Shown: piece after piece, positions 6,871 to 16,520 of the stretch | How positions within the stretch are numbered: position 1 is the stretch's first letter | Layout: the number at the start of each line of letters is the position of its first letter | Origin: JACPVU01 sp964373255 | GTDB taxonomy: Archaea > Aenigmatarchaeota > Aenigmatarchaeia > GW2011-AR5 | Assembly (NCBI GenBank): GCA_964373255.1 | Contig: CAYJTG010000005.1 | Location: forward strand, 1-64,000 | Direction of reading: 5' to 3' | DNA: 64,000 bases | Program-made: the position numbers and the translations under genes | The notes under the pieces: model-generated | What the model was told of the DNA's origin: nothing | Database searches by the model: none | What the model saw: only the letters and a program-made list of their open reading frames with translations

Positions 6871-8751
6871 ATGGACTATGCAAAACTCGGGCTTCGTGTC
6901 GGTTTGGAAATTCATCAGCAACTAAACAGCGGCACGAAGCTTTTCTGCCGCTGCCCAGTCAGACCGACGACCGAAGGTCGTCCAGCAGCTTTGCGCAGTG
7001 AAGAATTTCCGATAGAAATGCGCAGAAAACTGCGCGCGGTGCCGGGCGAATTGGGCGACGTCGACCCGGCAGCGTTGCAGGAGTATCTGAAAAACAAGAC
7101 GTTCGTCTACAAATCAAATCAAGAATCATCGTGTTTGGTTGAAATTGACGACGATCCTCCAAAGGTTATGAATGAAAAAGCCTTGAAAACCGCGATACAA
7201 ATGAACAAGCTTCTGCACTGCCACATCGTCGATGAAATTCACGTTATGCGAAAGACGGTCGTCGACGGCTCTTCTGTGTCCGGATTCCAACGGACGTCTT
7301 TGATCGGCAAAGGCGGCTACGTAGAAGGAAATTTTGGAAAAATAGGAATCCAGACTGTCATGCTGGAAGAGGACGCGTCCACTCCGATAAGCAAGAGCGA
7401 AGGTGTAATTGAATACAGGTTGGACAGATTAGGAATACCGTTGGTTGAAATCGCCACCGATCCGTCCATCAATAGCCCTCAAATGGCAAAAGAAGTCGCA
7501 GAACATATCGGCATGCTTCTGCGAAGCACCGACGTAGTTCGCGGTATAGGAAGCATCCGCCAGGATATAAATATTTCCATCGAAGGCGGCTCAAGAATAG
7601 AGATAAAGGGATTTCAGGAGCTGGAGAAAATCCCGTACGCCGTCGAGAACGAGGTAAACAGACAGGTGTCACTTCTGGAAATAAAAGAAGAATTGAAAAA
7701 AAGAGGATTCAAGGAAATTAAAAGCAAATCGTCAGATACCACTGATGTTTTTCGCAATACTAAATCTAACTTTATCAGAAAAGTTATTGACAACCGTGGC
7801 TTTGTTTATGCACTGCTTCTTCCGAAATTTTCTGGCTTGCTGAGAAGACCGTGCGGCGACCGCACTTTCGGCAAAGAATTATCAGCGTACGCAGAAGCCT
7901 ACGGGCTCGGGATTGTTCACAGCGACGAAGACGTCAACAAATACGGCTTGGGATTTGAGTTTTCGAAATTAAAAACAGAACTGAAGGCAGGAAATGAAGA
8001 TTTAGTCGTGATTACAGCCGGCTACAACAAAAGCCAGATCGACAACGCGATCGCTTTGCTCGTTGCGCGCGCTAACCATTGCATTGCCGGTGTACCGGAA
8101 GAAACGCGCACAGCCGACGGCGAAGGCTCCAAGTACACAAGGCCGCTGCCTGGGTCCGGTCGGTTGTACCCGGAATCAGACATCCCGCCTGTCAGGATAA
8201 CAAAAGAACTGTTGTCCGTGGAAACGCCAAAGACACTGATGGAACAGAGAGAAGAACTGACAAAGAGGTTTGTCAAAGAGCACGGCATGAAGGAGACGGT
8301 TGCAAAGGCGCTGATAACGTACAAAACAGTGAGCAACGAGGAGACAAAAACAATCAGCGAGTTGTCAAAGGCATTTCCTAAGGTCGATGTAAATGTAATT
8401 GCAAAGATGACCGTCGAAATGCCGAAGGAAATCAAGAGAAGATTTAGTTTGGACGCGGGCAAGATCGACAGACAGGTTTATGATATTATACTTACCCACT
8501 TGAGCAAGGGCGAGATACCCGATTCAGCTATACTGTTCATCCTCGTCGAGCATCTTACAGGCAAAACAATCGAGCAGGCGATCGATAAGTATAGAATAAT
8601 GTCCGATGCGGCACTCAGAAAGATCGTAAAAAATGTTGTAGAAAAGAACAAGGGTAAAAAGGAATCCGTGCTCATGGGACTTATCATGCAGAACGTTCGC
8701 GGCCGCGTGGACGGCGAAAAAGCCGTCAAGATCCTGAGGGAAATGATGTGA
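6871..8751 (+). CDS. gatE: Glutamyl-tRNA(Gln) amidotransferase subunit E
   Basis: 626 aa from ATG 6871; a TTG two codons earlier is less likely. GatE is the tRNA-binding kinase/amidotransferase subunit that activates the Glu carboxylate with ATP and uses ammonia from GatD. The GatB/E fold begins with LRVGLEIHQQLNSGTKLFCRCP, and VGLEIHxQL is the family hallmark. An AspRS-like insertion spans the middle (near 270-420) and a YqeY-like helical tail ends the protein. It works with the GluRS at 51426, which would charge tRNA(Gln) with Glu. Confidence 0.95.
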   Translation: MDYAKLGLRVGLEIHQQLNSGTKLFCRCPVRPTTEGRPAALRSEEFPIEMRRKLRAVPGELGDVDPAALQEYLKNKTFVYKSNQESSCLVEIDDDPPKVMNEKALKTAIQMNKLLHCHIVDEIHVMRKTVVDGSSVSGFQRTSLIGKGGYVEGNFGKIGIQTVMLEEDASTPISKSEGVIEYRLDRLGIPLVEIATDPSINSPQMAKEVAEHIGMLLRSTDVVRGIGSIRQDINISIEGGSRIEIKGFQELEKIPYAVENEVNRQVSLLEIKEELKKRGFKEIKSKSSDTTDVFRNTKSNFIRKVIDNRGFVYALLLPKFSGLLRRPCGDRTFGKELSAYAEAYGLGIVHSDEDVNKYGLGFEFSKLKTELKAGNEDLVVITAGYNKSQIDNAIALLVARANHCIAGVPEETRTADGEGSKYTRPLPGSGRLYPESDIPPVRITKELLSVETPKTLMEQREELTKRFVKEHGMKETVAKALITYKTVSNEETKTISELSKAFPKVDVNVIAKMTVEMPKEIKRRFSLDAGKIDRQVYDIILTHLSKGEIPDSAILFILVEHLTGKTIEQAIDKYRIMSDAALRKIVKNVVEKNKGKKESVLMGLIMQNVRGRVDGEKAVKILREMM

Positions 8752-8752
8752 A

Positions 8753-9028
8753 TCACGGAAAAGGAATTTTGGTGTGTACATCTATTCTTTTCTTTGCACG
8801 TCTCCGATAAATCAGATCCTTGCCCCTTAGGGCGCGTATGCAACAGTTGCGGCTGCTTATAAATCTCTGCAATTTTATTCTCGTCCATTGCATTCTTGGG
8901 TTTTTGCTTTTGTAGAAAATTTCAATGTAATTCCCGACTTCTTGGCCGTCTACAGATAATTCATGAAATTGGGTGCCTCCTTTAGTTCGGTCATTCACGT
9001 ATTGTTCACACTTAATTTTATATACCAT
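8753..9028 (-). CDS. Possible small basic protein
   Basis: 91 aa reading from ATG 9028. The C-terminal half is strongly basic (LYS/ARG-rich, RRRAKKRIDVH) and could bind RNA. The start lies only 19 nt from the divergent gene at 9048, so its promoter would overlap that gene. No family is recognised; the frame may be fortuitous, but nothing on the other strand competes with most of it. Confidence 0.35.
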   Translation of the reverse strand: MVYKIKCEQYVNDRTKGGTQFHELSVDGQEVGNYIEIFYKSKNPRMQWTRIKLQRFISSRNCCIRALRGKDLIYRRRAKKRIDVHTKIPFP

Positions 9029-9047
9029 GCCCTGCCATAAATTAATC

Positions 9048-9431
9048 ATGGTTGACGTCTCGCTGGTCACAAGCCTAATACCGCTTTCAGTAGGCGGGTT
9101 TATCGGCCTGCTCATAAACGTTATAATCATATCTGTTATTTTAGAGATCGTTAACAAAATTATTTCACACGAAGCCTCTTTTAAGCATAGCCTCATCATG
9201 GGCATTATCGCTTATCTTGTCGTGCCTTTGATCGCGGTGCTTGCAGGAATAACATTCGCGTATTCAGGGCTCATAATACCGCTTGTGATCTGGATAATAA
9301 TTGGCCAGCTTCTTCTCAAAGGCACGCTGAAAAGCAAGGCTATTGTTGCGATAGTAGCCTTTGTGGTCTTTTTCATACTCACGGCAGTTGTTTCTCTGCC
9401 GTCGATGATAGCAGGATTATTGCCGTTCTAG
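9048..9431 (+). CDS. Small membrane protein, about four helices
   Basis: 127 aa from ATG 9048. Hydrophobic segments near residues 7-33, 48-68, 71-88 and 97-124. A TATA-like TTTTATATA lies near 9017-9025, about 25 nt upstream, so the transcript may have a very short leader. No catalytic motif is seen and the family is unknown. Confidence 0.7.
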   Translation: MVDVSLVTSLIPLSVGGFIGLLINVIIISVILEIVNKIISHEASFKHSLIMGIIAYLVVPLIAVLAGITFAYSGLIIPLVIWIIIGQLLLKGTLKSKAIVAIVAFVVFFILTAVVSLPSMIAGLLPF

Positions 9432-9460
9432 AAGAATTAGCTTGCAGATATTTTCGTCCC

Positions 9461-9856
9461 TTATTCTAATTTCATGTCATCAGGTATGTAAACAGTGTCG
9501 CCAGGATTTACTCTATTCACATCGAACCCTTTCTTCCTCTGCTCGTTGTACTTTTTTATTTCATGCAGCCAGAATTCAGGAGAGCTCTCATAGCCTTGCT
9601 TTGCAATTACCTGACCGACCTGCTTTGTTGCGTCGTTGCTGAGCTGAATTACATGGGGCTTCCATTCTCCCTCGTATCCTGTCCTGTAGATCTTCGGCTG
9701 GAAGACGTCCAGAAGTTTATCATAATTTTTGACAACGACAGGCGCAAGCACATAAACAGCCAAAAACAGACCAACCGCTCCCCATCTTTTTGCGTAGTTC
9801 GGTCTGGCCTCTGCCTTTTTAGCTTCTTCTAGAATATCGCCTTTGTATACGGTCAT
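9461..9856 (-). CDS. Membrane-anchored protein with LysM-like C-terminus
   Basis: 131 aa from ATG 9856. Single transmembrane segment near residues 25-44, then a soluble domain ending VNRVNPGDTVYIPDDM, the typical end of a LysM repeat (N-x-G-D-x-V-x-IP). It may attach to the cell envelope. Its ATG overlaps the TGA of the upstream gene, so the two are translationally coupled. Confidence 0.7.
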   Translation of the reverse strand: MTVYKGDILEEAKKAEARPNYAKRWGAVGLFLAVYVLAPVVVKNYDKLLDVFQPKIYRTGYEGEWKPHVIQLSNDATKQVGQVIAKQGYESSPEFWLHEIKKYNEQRKKGFDVNRVNPGDTVYIPDDMKLE

Positions 9857-10071
9857 CACAAATCACCTATCTTATAGCCGTTTATGTCCGTGAGGCTGAG
9901 ACCGGCATAGATTACTTCATCTTTTGTTAGCGGTACAGAGCCTATAAAAGTATCCGATACTTTTGTAAAGTAGCCCGTTCTGTCACCAGAAACGCATTTC
10001 GGAGATTTAGGTACATCATCAATAATGCACCTGTATCCCGGTGGCCTAATAGTACTTTCATAGTTCTTCAT
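9856..10071 (-). CDS. Small hypothetical protein coupled to the LysM-like gene
   Basis: 71 aa from ATG 10071. It is soluble and contains two Cys residues and no clear domain. Its stop overlaps the next start (ATGA), and it is expressed with the LysM-like protein. A metallopeptidase-like gene lies upstream on the same strand. Confidence 0.6.
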   Translation of the reverse strand: MKNYESTIRPPGYRCIIDDVPKSPKCVSGDRTGYFTKVSDTFIGSVPLTKDEVIYAGLSLTDINGYKIGDL

Positions 10072-10152
10072 AATTACACTCCACAAAGTATATGTTACTA
10101 TTATATAGTAATAAACTTATATATATAGGTTACCCATTTATATAGGCGGTAC

Positions 10153-10542
10153 TCAGTGGCGCGAATAGCGGAAAGAATTAATAACGTCGTCGTAAAGGCG
10201 GAGCGATATCTGCGACACGTGGTCCTCATTTGATATCGCAGGGAATCTGTTGTGTCCGACCTCGTGGGCAAACACCCGGAGGTTGTAGTCTATGCTTTCA
10301 GGCGGCCTTATGTTGATCACGTATCTTTCAGGCTCGGTGTGCGCCCACGCAGACCAGTGCGTGTATTCGTTGGTCTCAAATACGTCCAGCACAGGCTTGC
10401 TCTCGTAGTACTGGGTGTTTTTGTTCCTTTCTGTTTGCTCGTTAATCCACCATTTGTTAAGTTCTGTTATTGTTGCGTCAACGTAAGGCATGAAATATGC
10501 TGTAGAAGAAACGCTAACATTGTCCGGTGTATAATCAATCAT
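10153..10542 (-). CDS. Putative zinc metallopeptidase (HEXXH)
   Basis: 129 aa from an ATG. FAHEVGHNRF near residues 90-99 gives a complete HEXXH zinc site, with another His ten residues later (EDHVSQ) that may be the third ligand. The N-terminal part is Tyr/Trp-rich. No signal peptide is seen. The short length suggests a minimal protease domain. It is followed on the same strand by two coupled envelope-type genes. Confidence 0.7.
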   Translation of the reverse strand: MIDYTPDNVSVSSTAYFMPYVDATITELNKWWINEQTERNKNTQYYESKPVLDVFETNEYTHWSAWAHTEPERYVINIRPPESIDYNLRVFAHEVGHNRFPAISNEDHVSQISLRLYDDVINSFRYSRH

Positions 10543-10595
10543 GATTCACTCTACACGTCAAACCTATTTATACCTTTCTCGCTTTATTATCTGCC

Positions 10596-11282
10596 ATGAA
10601 GGTCGCTGTTTTGTTCTCAGGCGGAAAAGATTCGTGCCTGGCCGTCAAACACTGCATGGACCACGGATGGGACACCACGCTTATAGCTGTGCAGCCGCGA
10701 AGCGCAGAGGCGTACATATGGCACTACCCTGCAGTGTGGATGACAAAGCTCTCAGCCGAAGCGATGAATTTGCCCATAATCCAGGCGCAGACAGACGAGA
10801 TAGGAAGCCAGGAAGAAGTCCTATGCCTTAATGATGTTTTTTCTAAGAACAAGTTTGACGCCGTTGTCCTGGGCGGCGTTGGGCTTCAGGAGACGCAGAT
10901 CAGAGAGGTCAAAAAAATAGCGGACAAATTCGGTATGAAGACAATTGTGCCGTACACGAACCTGACGTCAGAGCAATTACTGAAAGAAGAAATTGATTCG
11001 GGCCTCGATATATTGCTTACAGAGGCGGCAGCGGGCGGGCTCACAAAGGATTTAATCGGTATGCAGATCAACAATAATTTTCTTCTTATCAAGCAATTAA
11101 GCGAGAAACACGGCTTTGACGTACTCGGCGAAGGCGGGTCGTACAATACATTCGTTACAGACGCTCCTTTCTTCAAAAAGCGAATAGATATTCTGGACTA
11201 CGATACTCTTTGGGACGATGCTACAAGAAGCGGATACATGGATGTACACTCTGCTAAGCTTGTAGAGAAGATTCAAAAATAA
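10596..11282 (+). CDS. dph6: Diphthine--ammonia ligase
   Basis: 228 aa. An N-type ATP pyrophosphatase: LFSGGKDS near residues 6-13 is the PP-loop, and GEGGSYNTFVTDAPFFKKRI near 177-196 is the signature of Dph6. It catalyses the final amidation of diphthine on elongation factor 2. The methyltransferase of the same pathway (dphB) is at 16796-17527. Confidence 0.92.
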   Translation: MKVAVLFSGGKDSCLAVKHCMDHGWDTTLIAVQPRSAEAYIWHYPAVWMTKLSAEAMNLPIIQAQTDEIGSQEEVLCLNDVFSKNKFDAVVLGGVGLQETQIREVKKIADKFGMKTIVPYTNLTSEQLLKEEIDSGLDILLTEAAAGGLTKDLIGMQINNNFLLIKQLSEKHGFDVLGEGGSYNTFVTDAPFFKKRIDILDYDTLWDDATRSGYMDVHSAKLVEKIQK

Positions 11283-11322
11283 AATGAGAAAATAGCAATG
11301 GACCAGCAATCCACCTATTCGC

Positions 11323-11868
11323 CTATTTCGCCTTTAGCGTCTTCAGTGTCGCCTCTAATTTTTTCACAGCCTTCTTCACGGCGTCCAGCGACTTGGCGCC
11401 TGCGCAGACCGCACGGCCGGAAGAGAAAAGCAAGAAGGCGACCTTGGGCTCGTATATCCTGTAGACAAGGCCGGGAAACTGCTCTGGTTCATACTCACTG
11501 TTCTCCAGTTGAAATGCTAATTGGTCTAAATTGAGCTCGTGGCCAAGATTTATGGCGACGACAATATTTTCTATCTTTACCTTGAGGTTGTTTTCGTTGA
11601 ATCTTATTCCTATCTTCTTTATCTTTCCGACCGTTATCTTCAACGCCAGTTTTGCAGCCGTCGTGCTGCGCGCGCCAACGCATATTATTTTTCCTGACCT
11701 GAAGATGAGTGTAGCAACCTTTGGCTCGTCCAATCGAAAAACAAGGCCTGGAAACTGCTCGGGCTCGTATTCGCTCGCTTCTAGAACTGTCAGCAGTTTG
11801 TCGAGCGATATTATTTTTTTGATGTCCGTAGAAGCAACAACGTTCTCAACCTTTATTTTTTCGACCAT
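11323..11868 (-). CDS. tbp: TATA-box-binding protein
   Basis: 181 aa from ATG 11868 (a GTG four codons earlier is possible). Two imperfect TBP repeats are clear: SEYEPEQFPGLVFRLDEPKV near 33-52 and the nearly identical SEYEPEQFPGLVYRIYEPKV near 124-143. The protein nucleates transcription initiation with TFB. The short Lys-rich tail lacks the usual acidic C-terminus. Confidence 0.96.
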   Translation of the reverse strand: MVEKIKVENVVASTDIKKIISLDKLLTVLEASEYEPEQFPGLVFRLDEPKVATLIFRSGKIICVGARSTTAAKLALKITVGKIKKIGIRFNENNLKVKIENIVVAINLGHELNLDQLAFQLENSEYEPEQFPGLVYRIYEPKVAFLLFSSGRAVCAGAKSLDAVKKAVKKLEATLKTLKAK

Positions 11869-11938
11869 CTTATCCACCAAAAATCTTTTTTATTTGCAGA
11901 AGATTATTTATATAAGGAAGGCTTAAATAGTGATTGAT

Positions 11939-12334
11939 ATGCTTTACAGAAATATTATCGAACTTGAGACAGAGCCTGAAAAATTATACGACATCACAAG
12001 CAGGGTGAAGTCTATTCTGACTGAGTCCAAGATAGCCAACGGCGTATGCTACGTCTTTCTCCAGGCGACCACCGCCGGTCTGATGGTCAACGAGAACAAC
12101 AAGATGCTTTTCGAGGACTTCAGGCGCGTCTTCGATGACGTTGCGCCGCACACAAGATTGTACCAGCACCCCGACAATGCGGCGTCGCACATAAAGGCTT
12201 CCATGCTCTCGCAACACCTGACACTGCCGGTCGCCAACAGTCAACTGCTTCTGGGCAAATGGCAGAGCATTTTGTTATGGGAATTCGACGTGCGCGACCG
12301 CAAAAGAACTGTAATCGTCACGGTCGGCTACTGA
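11939..12334 (+). CDS. YjbQ/UPF0047 family protein
   Basis: 131 aa from ATG 11939. Conserved features are NGVCYVFLQATTAGLMVNE (near 34-52), HPDNAASHIKASM (near 81-93) and LGKWQSILLWEFD near 107-119. The family has weak thiamin-phosphate-synthase-like activity in bacteria, and its physiological role is unsettled. Divergent from tbp. Confidence 0.88.
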   Translation: MLYRNIIELETEPEKLYDITSRVKSILTESKIANGVCYVFLQATTAGLMVNENNKMLFEDFRRVFDDVAPHTRLYQHPDNAASHIKASMLSQHLTLPVANSQLLLGKWQSILLWEFDVRDRKRTVIVTVGY

Positions 12335-12377
12335 AGCAATGCGAAACGTTTTTAGAGTTTCATGACAACTAATTTCT

Positions 12378-12761
12378 ATGCTTTTCAACAATATAAATCA
12401 CGTAGCAATAATTTGTTCTGATTTTGAAAAATCGAAGGATTTTTATGTAAATAAATTAGGGTTGAAAATTATCGATGAAATAATTCATCCTATCAGAAAA
12501 ACAAAAGTGCTTTATCTGGACGCTAATAATGCCGTAATAGAGCTGTTTCATTTTCACGATCCGCCAAAACGGTTGGAGTGGCCGGAAGCAGCCGGATTAA
12601 GGCATCTGGCATTCGAAGTCGATAATTTTGATGAAACAATAAATAAACTCAGTAAACTCGGTATTACAACAGAAAACATACGGGTAGATTCAAGAACAGG
12701 CAAACGGCTGACGTTCTTTAAAGACCCGGACAACCTGCCTATAGAAATAGATGAAATATAA
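12378..12761 (+). CDS. VOC-superfamily (glyoxalase-like) protein
   Basis: 127 aa. Paired beta-alpha-beta modules of the VOC fold: INHVAIICSDFEKSKDFYVNKLGL near 5-28 and LRHLAFEVDNFDETINKLSKLGI near 73-95, ending FFKDPDNLPIEI. His and Glu positions usual for metal binding (His8, Glu55, His75, Glu124) are present. The length and layout fit a lactoylglutathione-lyase or methylmalonyl-CoA-epimerase type; the substrate is unknown. Confidence 0.85.
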   Translation: MLFNNINHVAIICSDFEKSKDFYVNKLGLKIIDEIIHPIRKTKVLYLDANNAVIELFHFHDPPKRLEWPEAAGLRHLAFEVDNFDETINKLSKLGITTENIRVDSRTGKRLTFFKDPDNLPIEIDEI

Positions 12762-12833
12762 ATAAAATGTTCCACACGAAGCGCAGGAAACGATGGAGTA
12801 TATTATTAAAAGTCTTCTTCTTTATTAGGAATC

Positions 12834-14813
12834 ATGGACGCGGTTGACAGGCTGGATGAATTCATACGCGAATATTATCATTCTGATTTAATCAAGGCAC
12901 TAAAGGAAGACCGCGCCTTGACCGTAGACTTTTCTATGATTGACAGGTTTGACCCAATTATAGCCGACCAGTTGCTGGAGGACCCGGATGCTATAATAAA
13001 AATATTTGACGAGGCAGCAGAGAGGATCTCTAATGAAAAGATCCATGTAAGAATAAGGAACCTGCCCCAGAGCAGGATGATAAGAATAAGGAACCTGCGG
13101 TCCAAGCATATCAGAAAATTTATGACGGTCGACGCGATTATAAAAGCTGCTTCCGAGGTAAAGCCGCAGATATACGAGGTCGTGTTTGAGTGCCCGGAAT
13201 GCAGTGCAAAGATTTCTGTTCCTCAGGAGACAAACATCGTCCAGAAACCGCTCCAGTGCGACTGCGGCCGCCGCGGCGATTTCAAAACTCTCAAAAAAAG
13301 CATGTACGACATAAGGTGGCTTACCGCCGTTGAGCCGTTCGAAATAACAACAGGCGAGCAGCCGGGACAGATATCTATTTTGCTTAAGGAAGACCTCACG
13401 ACACCAAGGATGCAGAAGAAAACCGATCCTGGCAGCAAGCTGAAGTTCACAGGCATTCTGAAGGAATTGCCGAAGCGTATAAAGGGAAAATTGTCCACAA
13501 AAATGGATATGTATATTGAGGCCAACCACGTGGAGTCGAGCGACATCGAATTCGAGGAACTGGATATAACGCCTGAGGATGAAAAACTCATAAAGGATCT
13601 TGCGAATGACCCAGCTGTCTACGATAGGCTGATCGCATCGATAGCGCCCGGAATCTTCGGGTTTGAGGAAATAAAGGAGTCCATTATGCTCCAGCTCTTT
13701 GGCGGCGTTGCTCACGTCTTGCCAGACGGCTCTCGCATCAGGGGCAACATACATATATTGCTGACAGGGGATCCTGGAATTGGAAAAAGCGTTCTGCTGA
13801 AATTGGTTTCTTCTCTCGTTCCTCGGGGCCGCTATGTTTCCGGGTCAGGTGTCTCGGGTGCAGGACTTACGGCCACAGTGGTAAAAAATGAGGCCATAGG
13901 CGGATGGGTCCTTGAAGCAGGAGCCCTGATACTGTGCAACAAAGGGCTTATTGCCATAGACGAGTTCGACAAGATGAGCAGGGACGACCAGATTGCAATG
14001 CACGAAGCGACAAGCATCGAGACGGTCAGCATTGCAAAAGCCTCTATCGTGGCCACGCTCCCGGCACAGACAGCCGTGCTCGCGGGCGCGAACCCGAAGT
14101 TCGGACGTTTTGATCCGTACGTCCCTATCGCACAGCAGATAGACATACCAGAAACTCTGTTGTCAAGGTTTGATCTGAAATTCGCCCTTCGTGACATTCC
14201 CGACAGGACAAAAGACGAAAAGCTGGCGTCGCATATAGTCGCGTCAAGGGCATCGCCTGAATTTGCCGAGCCGCCCATTGGCACGAATCTGCTGAGAAAA
14301 TATATCGCCTACACAAAAAAGATAACGGACATCGAACTCACGCCAGACGTCGCAAACATGATAAAAAATTTCTACGTTGACATGAGAAACCAGTATTCTG
14401 GCGAGGAGGTACAGACGGTGAGCATAACGCTGAGACAGTACGAAGCATTAATAAGATTAGCAGAGGCGTCGGCAAAGATAAGGCTTGACACAAAGGTACG
14501 CATCACAGACGCGGAGCGCGCTATAAAGCTTATGAAAGCAACGCTCTACCAGCTTGGCTACGACGTCGAATCAGGCCGCATAGACATAGACAGGGTCGAG
14601 GGCGGAGTGCCGGCAACAAAGAGGAGGAAGATATTCATCGTGCTCGACATACTTGAAAGGCTGCAGAAGGAGGTCGGAAAAGAGGTCTCGATAGAAGACC
14701 TGAAGGCAGAGGCTGAGAGCGAGGGCATCGAAGACGCTCAGGATATTATTGACAACCTGACACGGGAAGGGACAATCTTCCAGCCGCGATCCGGCTTTGT
14801 GAGAAAGGTTTAA
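12834..14813 (+). CDS. mcm: MCM replicative helicase
   Basis: 659 aa. N-terminal OB region with a zinc site (CPEC near 122 and CDCG near 142), Walker A GDPGIGKS near 311, Walker B IAIDEFDKM near 373, arginine finger LSRFDLKF near 442, and a C-terminal winged helix. It forms the hexameric helicase at the replication fork. The OB-fold protein 46 nt downstream suggests a replication operon. Confidence 0.97.
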   Translation: MDAVDRLDEFIREYYHSDLIKALKEDRALTVDFSMIDRFDPIIADQLLEDPDAIIKIFDEAAERISNEKIHVRIRNLPQSRMIRIRNLRSKHIRKFMTVDAIIKAASEVKPQIYEVVFECPECSAKISVPQETNIVQKPLQCDCGRRGDFKTLKKSMYDIRWLTAVEPFEITTGEQPGQISILLKEDLTTPRMQKKTDPGSKLKFTGILKELPKRIKGKLSTKMDMYIEANHVESSDIEFEELDITPEDEKLIKDLANDPAVYDRLIASIAPGIFGFEEIKESIMLQLFGGVAHVLPDGSRIRGNIHILLTGDPGIGKSVLLKLVSSLVPRGRYVSGSGVSGAGLTATVVKNEAIGGWVLEAGALILCNKGLIAIDEFDKMSRDDQIAMHEATSIETVSIAKASIVATLPAQTAVLAGANPKFGRFDPYVPIAQQIDIPETLLSRFDLKFALRDIPDRTKDEKLASHIVASRASPEFAEPPIGTNLLRKYIAYTKKITDIELTPDVANMIKNFYVDMRNQYSGEEVQTVSITLRQYEALIRLAEASAKIRLDTKVRITDAERAIKLMKATLYQLGYDVESGRIDIDRVEGGVPATKRRKIFIVLDILERLQKEVGKEVSIEDLKAEAESEGIEDAQDIIDNLTREGTIFQPRSGFVRKV

Positions 14814-14859
14814 AATAATCTACAAACAAGAAATAATATTGAAAATAAAGGGATCGGTA

Positions 14860-15600
14860 ATGGAGAAGAAAAGACTGACGGCAATAAAATCAGACGTAAA
14901 GTCGATAACGAAGGGAAAATACGTGCAGCAGGAAGGGTTCAACCCGAATTACACCCTTACAGACACAGGGATGAGGCTATCCAGGGTTCGGGTTCTTGCA
15001 ACGGTTGTTGACAAGTTCTTGTCTGAAAGCGGAAAATTTGCAGCCGTCACGCTGGACGACGGAACAGACACCATACGAGCAAAGGTCTTCAACGCCGTGT
15101 CCATGTTTGAAAATCTTAACGTCGGCGACACGACCGACGTCATAGCAAGGGTGAAAGAATACAACAACGAAATTTATATCGTGCCTGAAATGATAACAAA
15201 AATCGAGGACCCTAATTTTGAGACGCTGAGAAAGCTGGAAATTATGCGCCAGGAAAAGATTATGCAGAAGAAGCGCGAAGTAGTGATTTCATATAAGAAC
15301 CAGACAGCCGACGCATCGGAACTTTCTCGTTTATTAAAAGAGCGGGAAAATATCGATGAAGAGGACGTAGAGGCTATACTGCATTCGCATACCATCGAGA
15401 AAAAGCCCGCTGAAGAGTCCGATAACAAGGAAGCCGTGCTTGACATGATAGCAAAGCTCGACACGGGGCCTGGGTGTGATTACTCAGAGCTCCTCGAAGC
15501 GTCTAAGTTGCCCGAAGAGGTCATCGATTCTATAGTCAACGAGCTCCTGTCAGACGGCGTGTGCTTTGAACCCAAGCCCGGAAAGATAAAGAAGCTGTAA
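14860..15600 (+). CDS. RPA-like single-stranded DNA-binding protein
   Basis: 246 aa from ATG 14860, with a GGGATCGG-type site just upstream. An OB fold spans about residues 45-120 (VRVLATVVDKFLSES through IYIVPEMITKI), followed by a charged linker and a C-terminal winged-helix-like domain (near 195-245). That is the layout of an archaeal RPA32-like subunit. It lies directly after mcm. Confidence 0.8.
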   Translation: MEKKRLTAIKSDVKSITKGKYVQQEGFNPNYTLTDTGMRLSRVRVLATVVDKFLSESGKFAAVTLDDGTDTIRAKVFNAVSMFENLNVGDTTDVIARVKEYNNEIYIVPEMITKIEDPNFETLRKLEIMRQEKIMQKKREVVISYKNQTADASELSRLLKERENIDEEDVEAILHSHTIEKKPAEESDNKEAVLDMIAKLDTGPGCDYSELLEASKLPEEVIDSIVNELLSDGVCFEPKPGKIKKL

Positions 15601-15626
15601 GAAATGTCAAAGCGATAGTAATGATA

Positions 15627-16172
15627 TCAATCCTTTCTTTTCTTCCTGAATTTTATTTCTTTTATTGATTTCACGCCTGATTTCTGCGGCTCTTCTATCA
15701 CTAAATATTCTTCTAGCAGCTTTTTTTCTTCCTTAGCGCGGTCTCTCGACAAAAGATCGTTCTTTATACGCGGTTTCTGTACAGACCCTTCTTTCTCTTT
15801 CTGTGCAGGCGTCTCCTTCTGCGCAGCATTCGGTTTTTCCGTTTTTGGCGCTGTTTTGAATTCTGGTATAACCTTTTTTGCGGCCTTTTTACCGTACTTC
15901 ACTATCGTGTAGGCAGACTTTATGACGAGATAGCCAAAATACGCTATCAACCCCAGGACGATAAACGACGTTATGGCGTTTGCATCGGCTGGCACTGATA
16001 ATCCAAGAACACGGCTGCCTATTATGGGAAACAACACGGCGGCGACTATTATGTATATTGCATTCATCACAATTTTCATGACCTGCTTTATCGCCAGAAC
16101 AAAGAGAATGAAAATTATAAGCAGAAGAATGCCCTGGTTGCTTAGCAGCGGGTACAAAGATTCGAGCGCCAT
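15627..16172 (-). CDS. Membrane protein with long charged tail
   Basis: 181 aa. Hydrophobic segments near residues 11-28, 31-51 and 66-88, then a Lys/Glu/Pro-rich cytoplasmic tail from about 95 to the end with RKKRKD at the C-terminus. Possibly a membrane scaffold. Unknown family. Divergent from the small gene at 16322. Confidence 0.7.
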   Translation of the reverse strand: MALESLYPLLSNQGILLLIIFILFVLAIKQVMKIVMNAIYIIVAAVLFPIIGSRVLGLSVPADANAITSFIVLGLIAYFGYLVIKSAYTIVKYGKKAAKKVIPEFKTAPKTEKPNAAQKETPAQKEKEGSVQKPRIKNDLLSRDRAKEEKKLLEEYLVIEEPQKSGVKSIKEIKFRKKRKD

Positions 16173-16321
16173 AGTAGATCAAGATAGATTTGTGTTCGCC
16201 CGCTTATATAGTGAAACCAGAATTAGGAGTCCAAGAAAATTATATGCTGATTGTTTTCTTGGGCGACTATAAATGCTTTTATATCCTTCTGTTACATTAT
16301 TTTCTCTAAAGGTGTAAAATA

Positions 16322-16498
16322 ATGTCAAAAGTTCAAGTCCTCAGAGGTGTCCTGAAAACATTCTGGTGGATGACAATGGAAGACTGGCAGCAGTTAGACC
16401 GCAAATTCTACAGGATCGTTTTCGGCGCAGCCGGGTTTATTGTAGTGGCCTTATTCTGGTTCTATTTCCTCAGGAACGTTTTTCCGTATCCGTTCTAA
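16322..16498 (+). CDS. Small single-pass membrane protein
   Basis: 58 aa from ATG 16322, with a TATA-like CTTTTATATCC near 16275. An amphipathic Trp-rich start (TFWWMTMEDWQQLDRKFYR) leads into one transmembrane helix near residues 33-52. The size and topology resemble an accessory subunit, but no family is recognised. Confidence 0.6.
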   Translation: MSKVQVLRGVLKTFWWMTMEDWQQLDRKFYRIVFGAAGFIVVALFWFYFLRNVFPYPF

Positions 16499-16520
16499 GG
16501 AATAAATATTATTTTTGAAT

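Noticed and set aside
12900..13754. Long antisense open frame across mcm
   Set aside because: It lies opposite a clear MCM gene whose motifs fix the real frame; long antisense frames are common over such genes.
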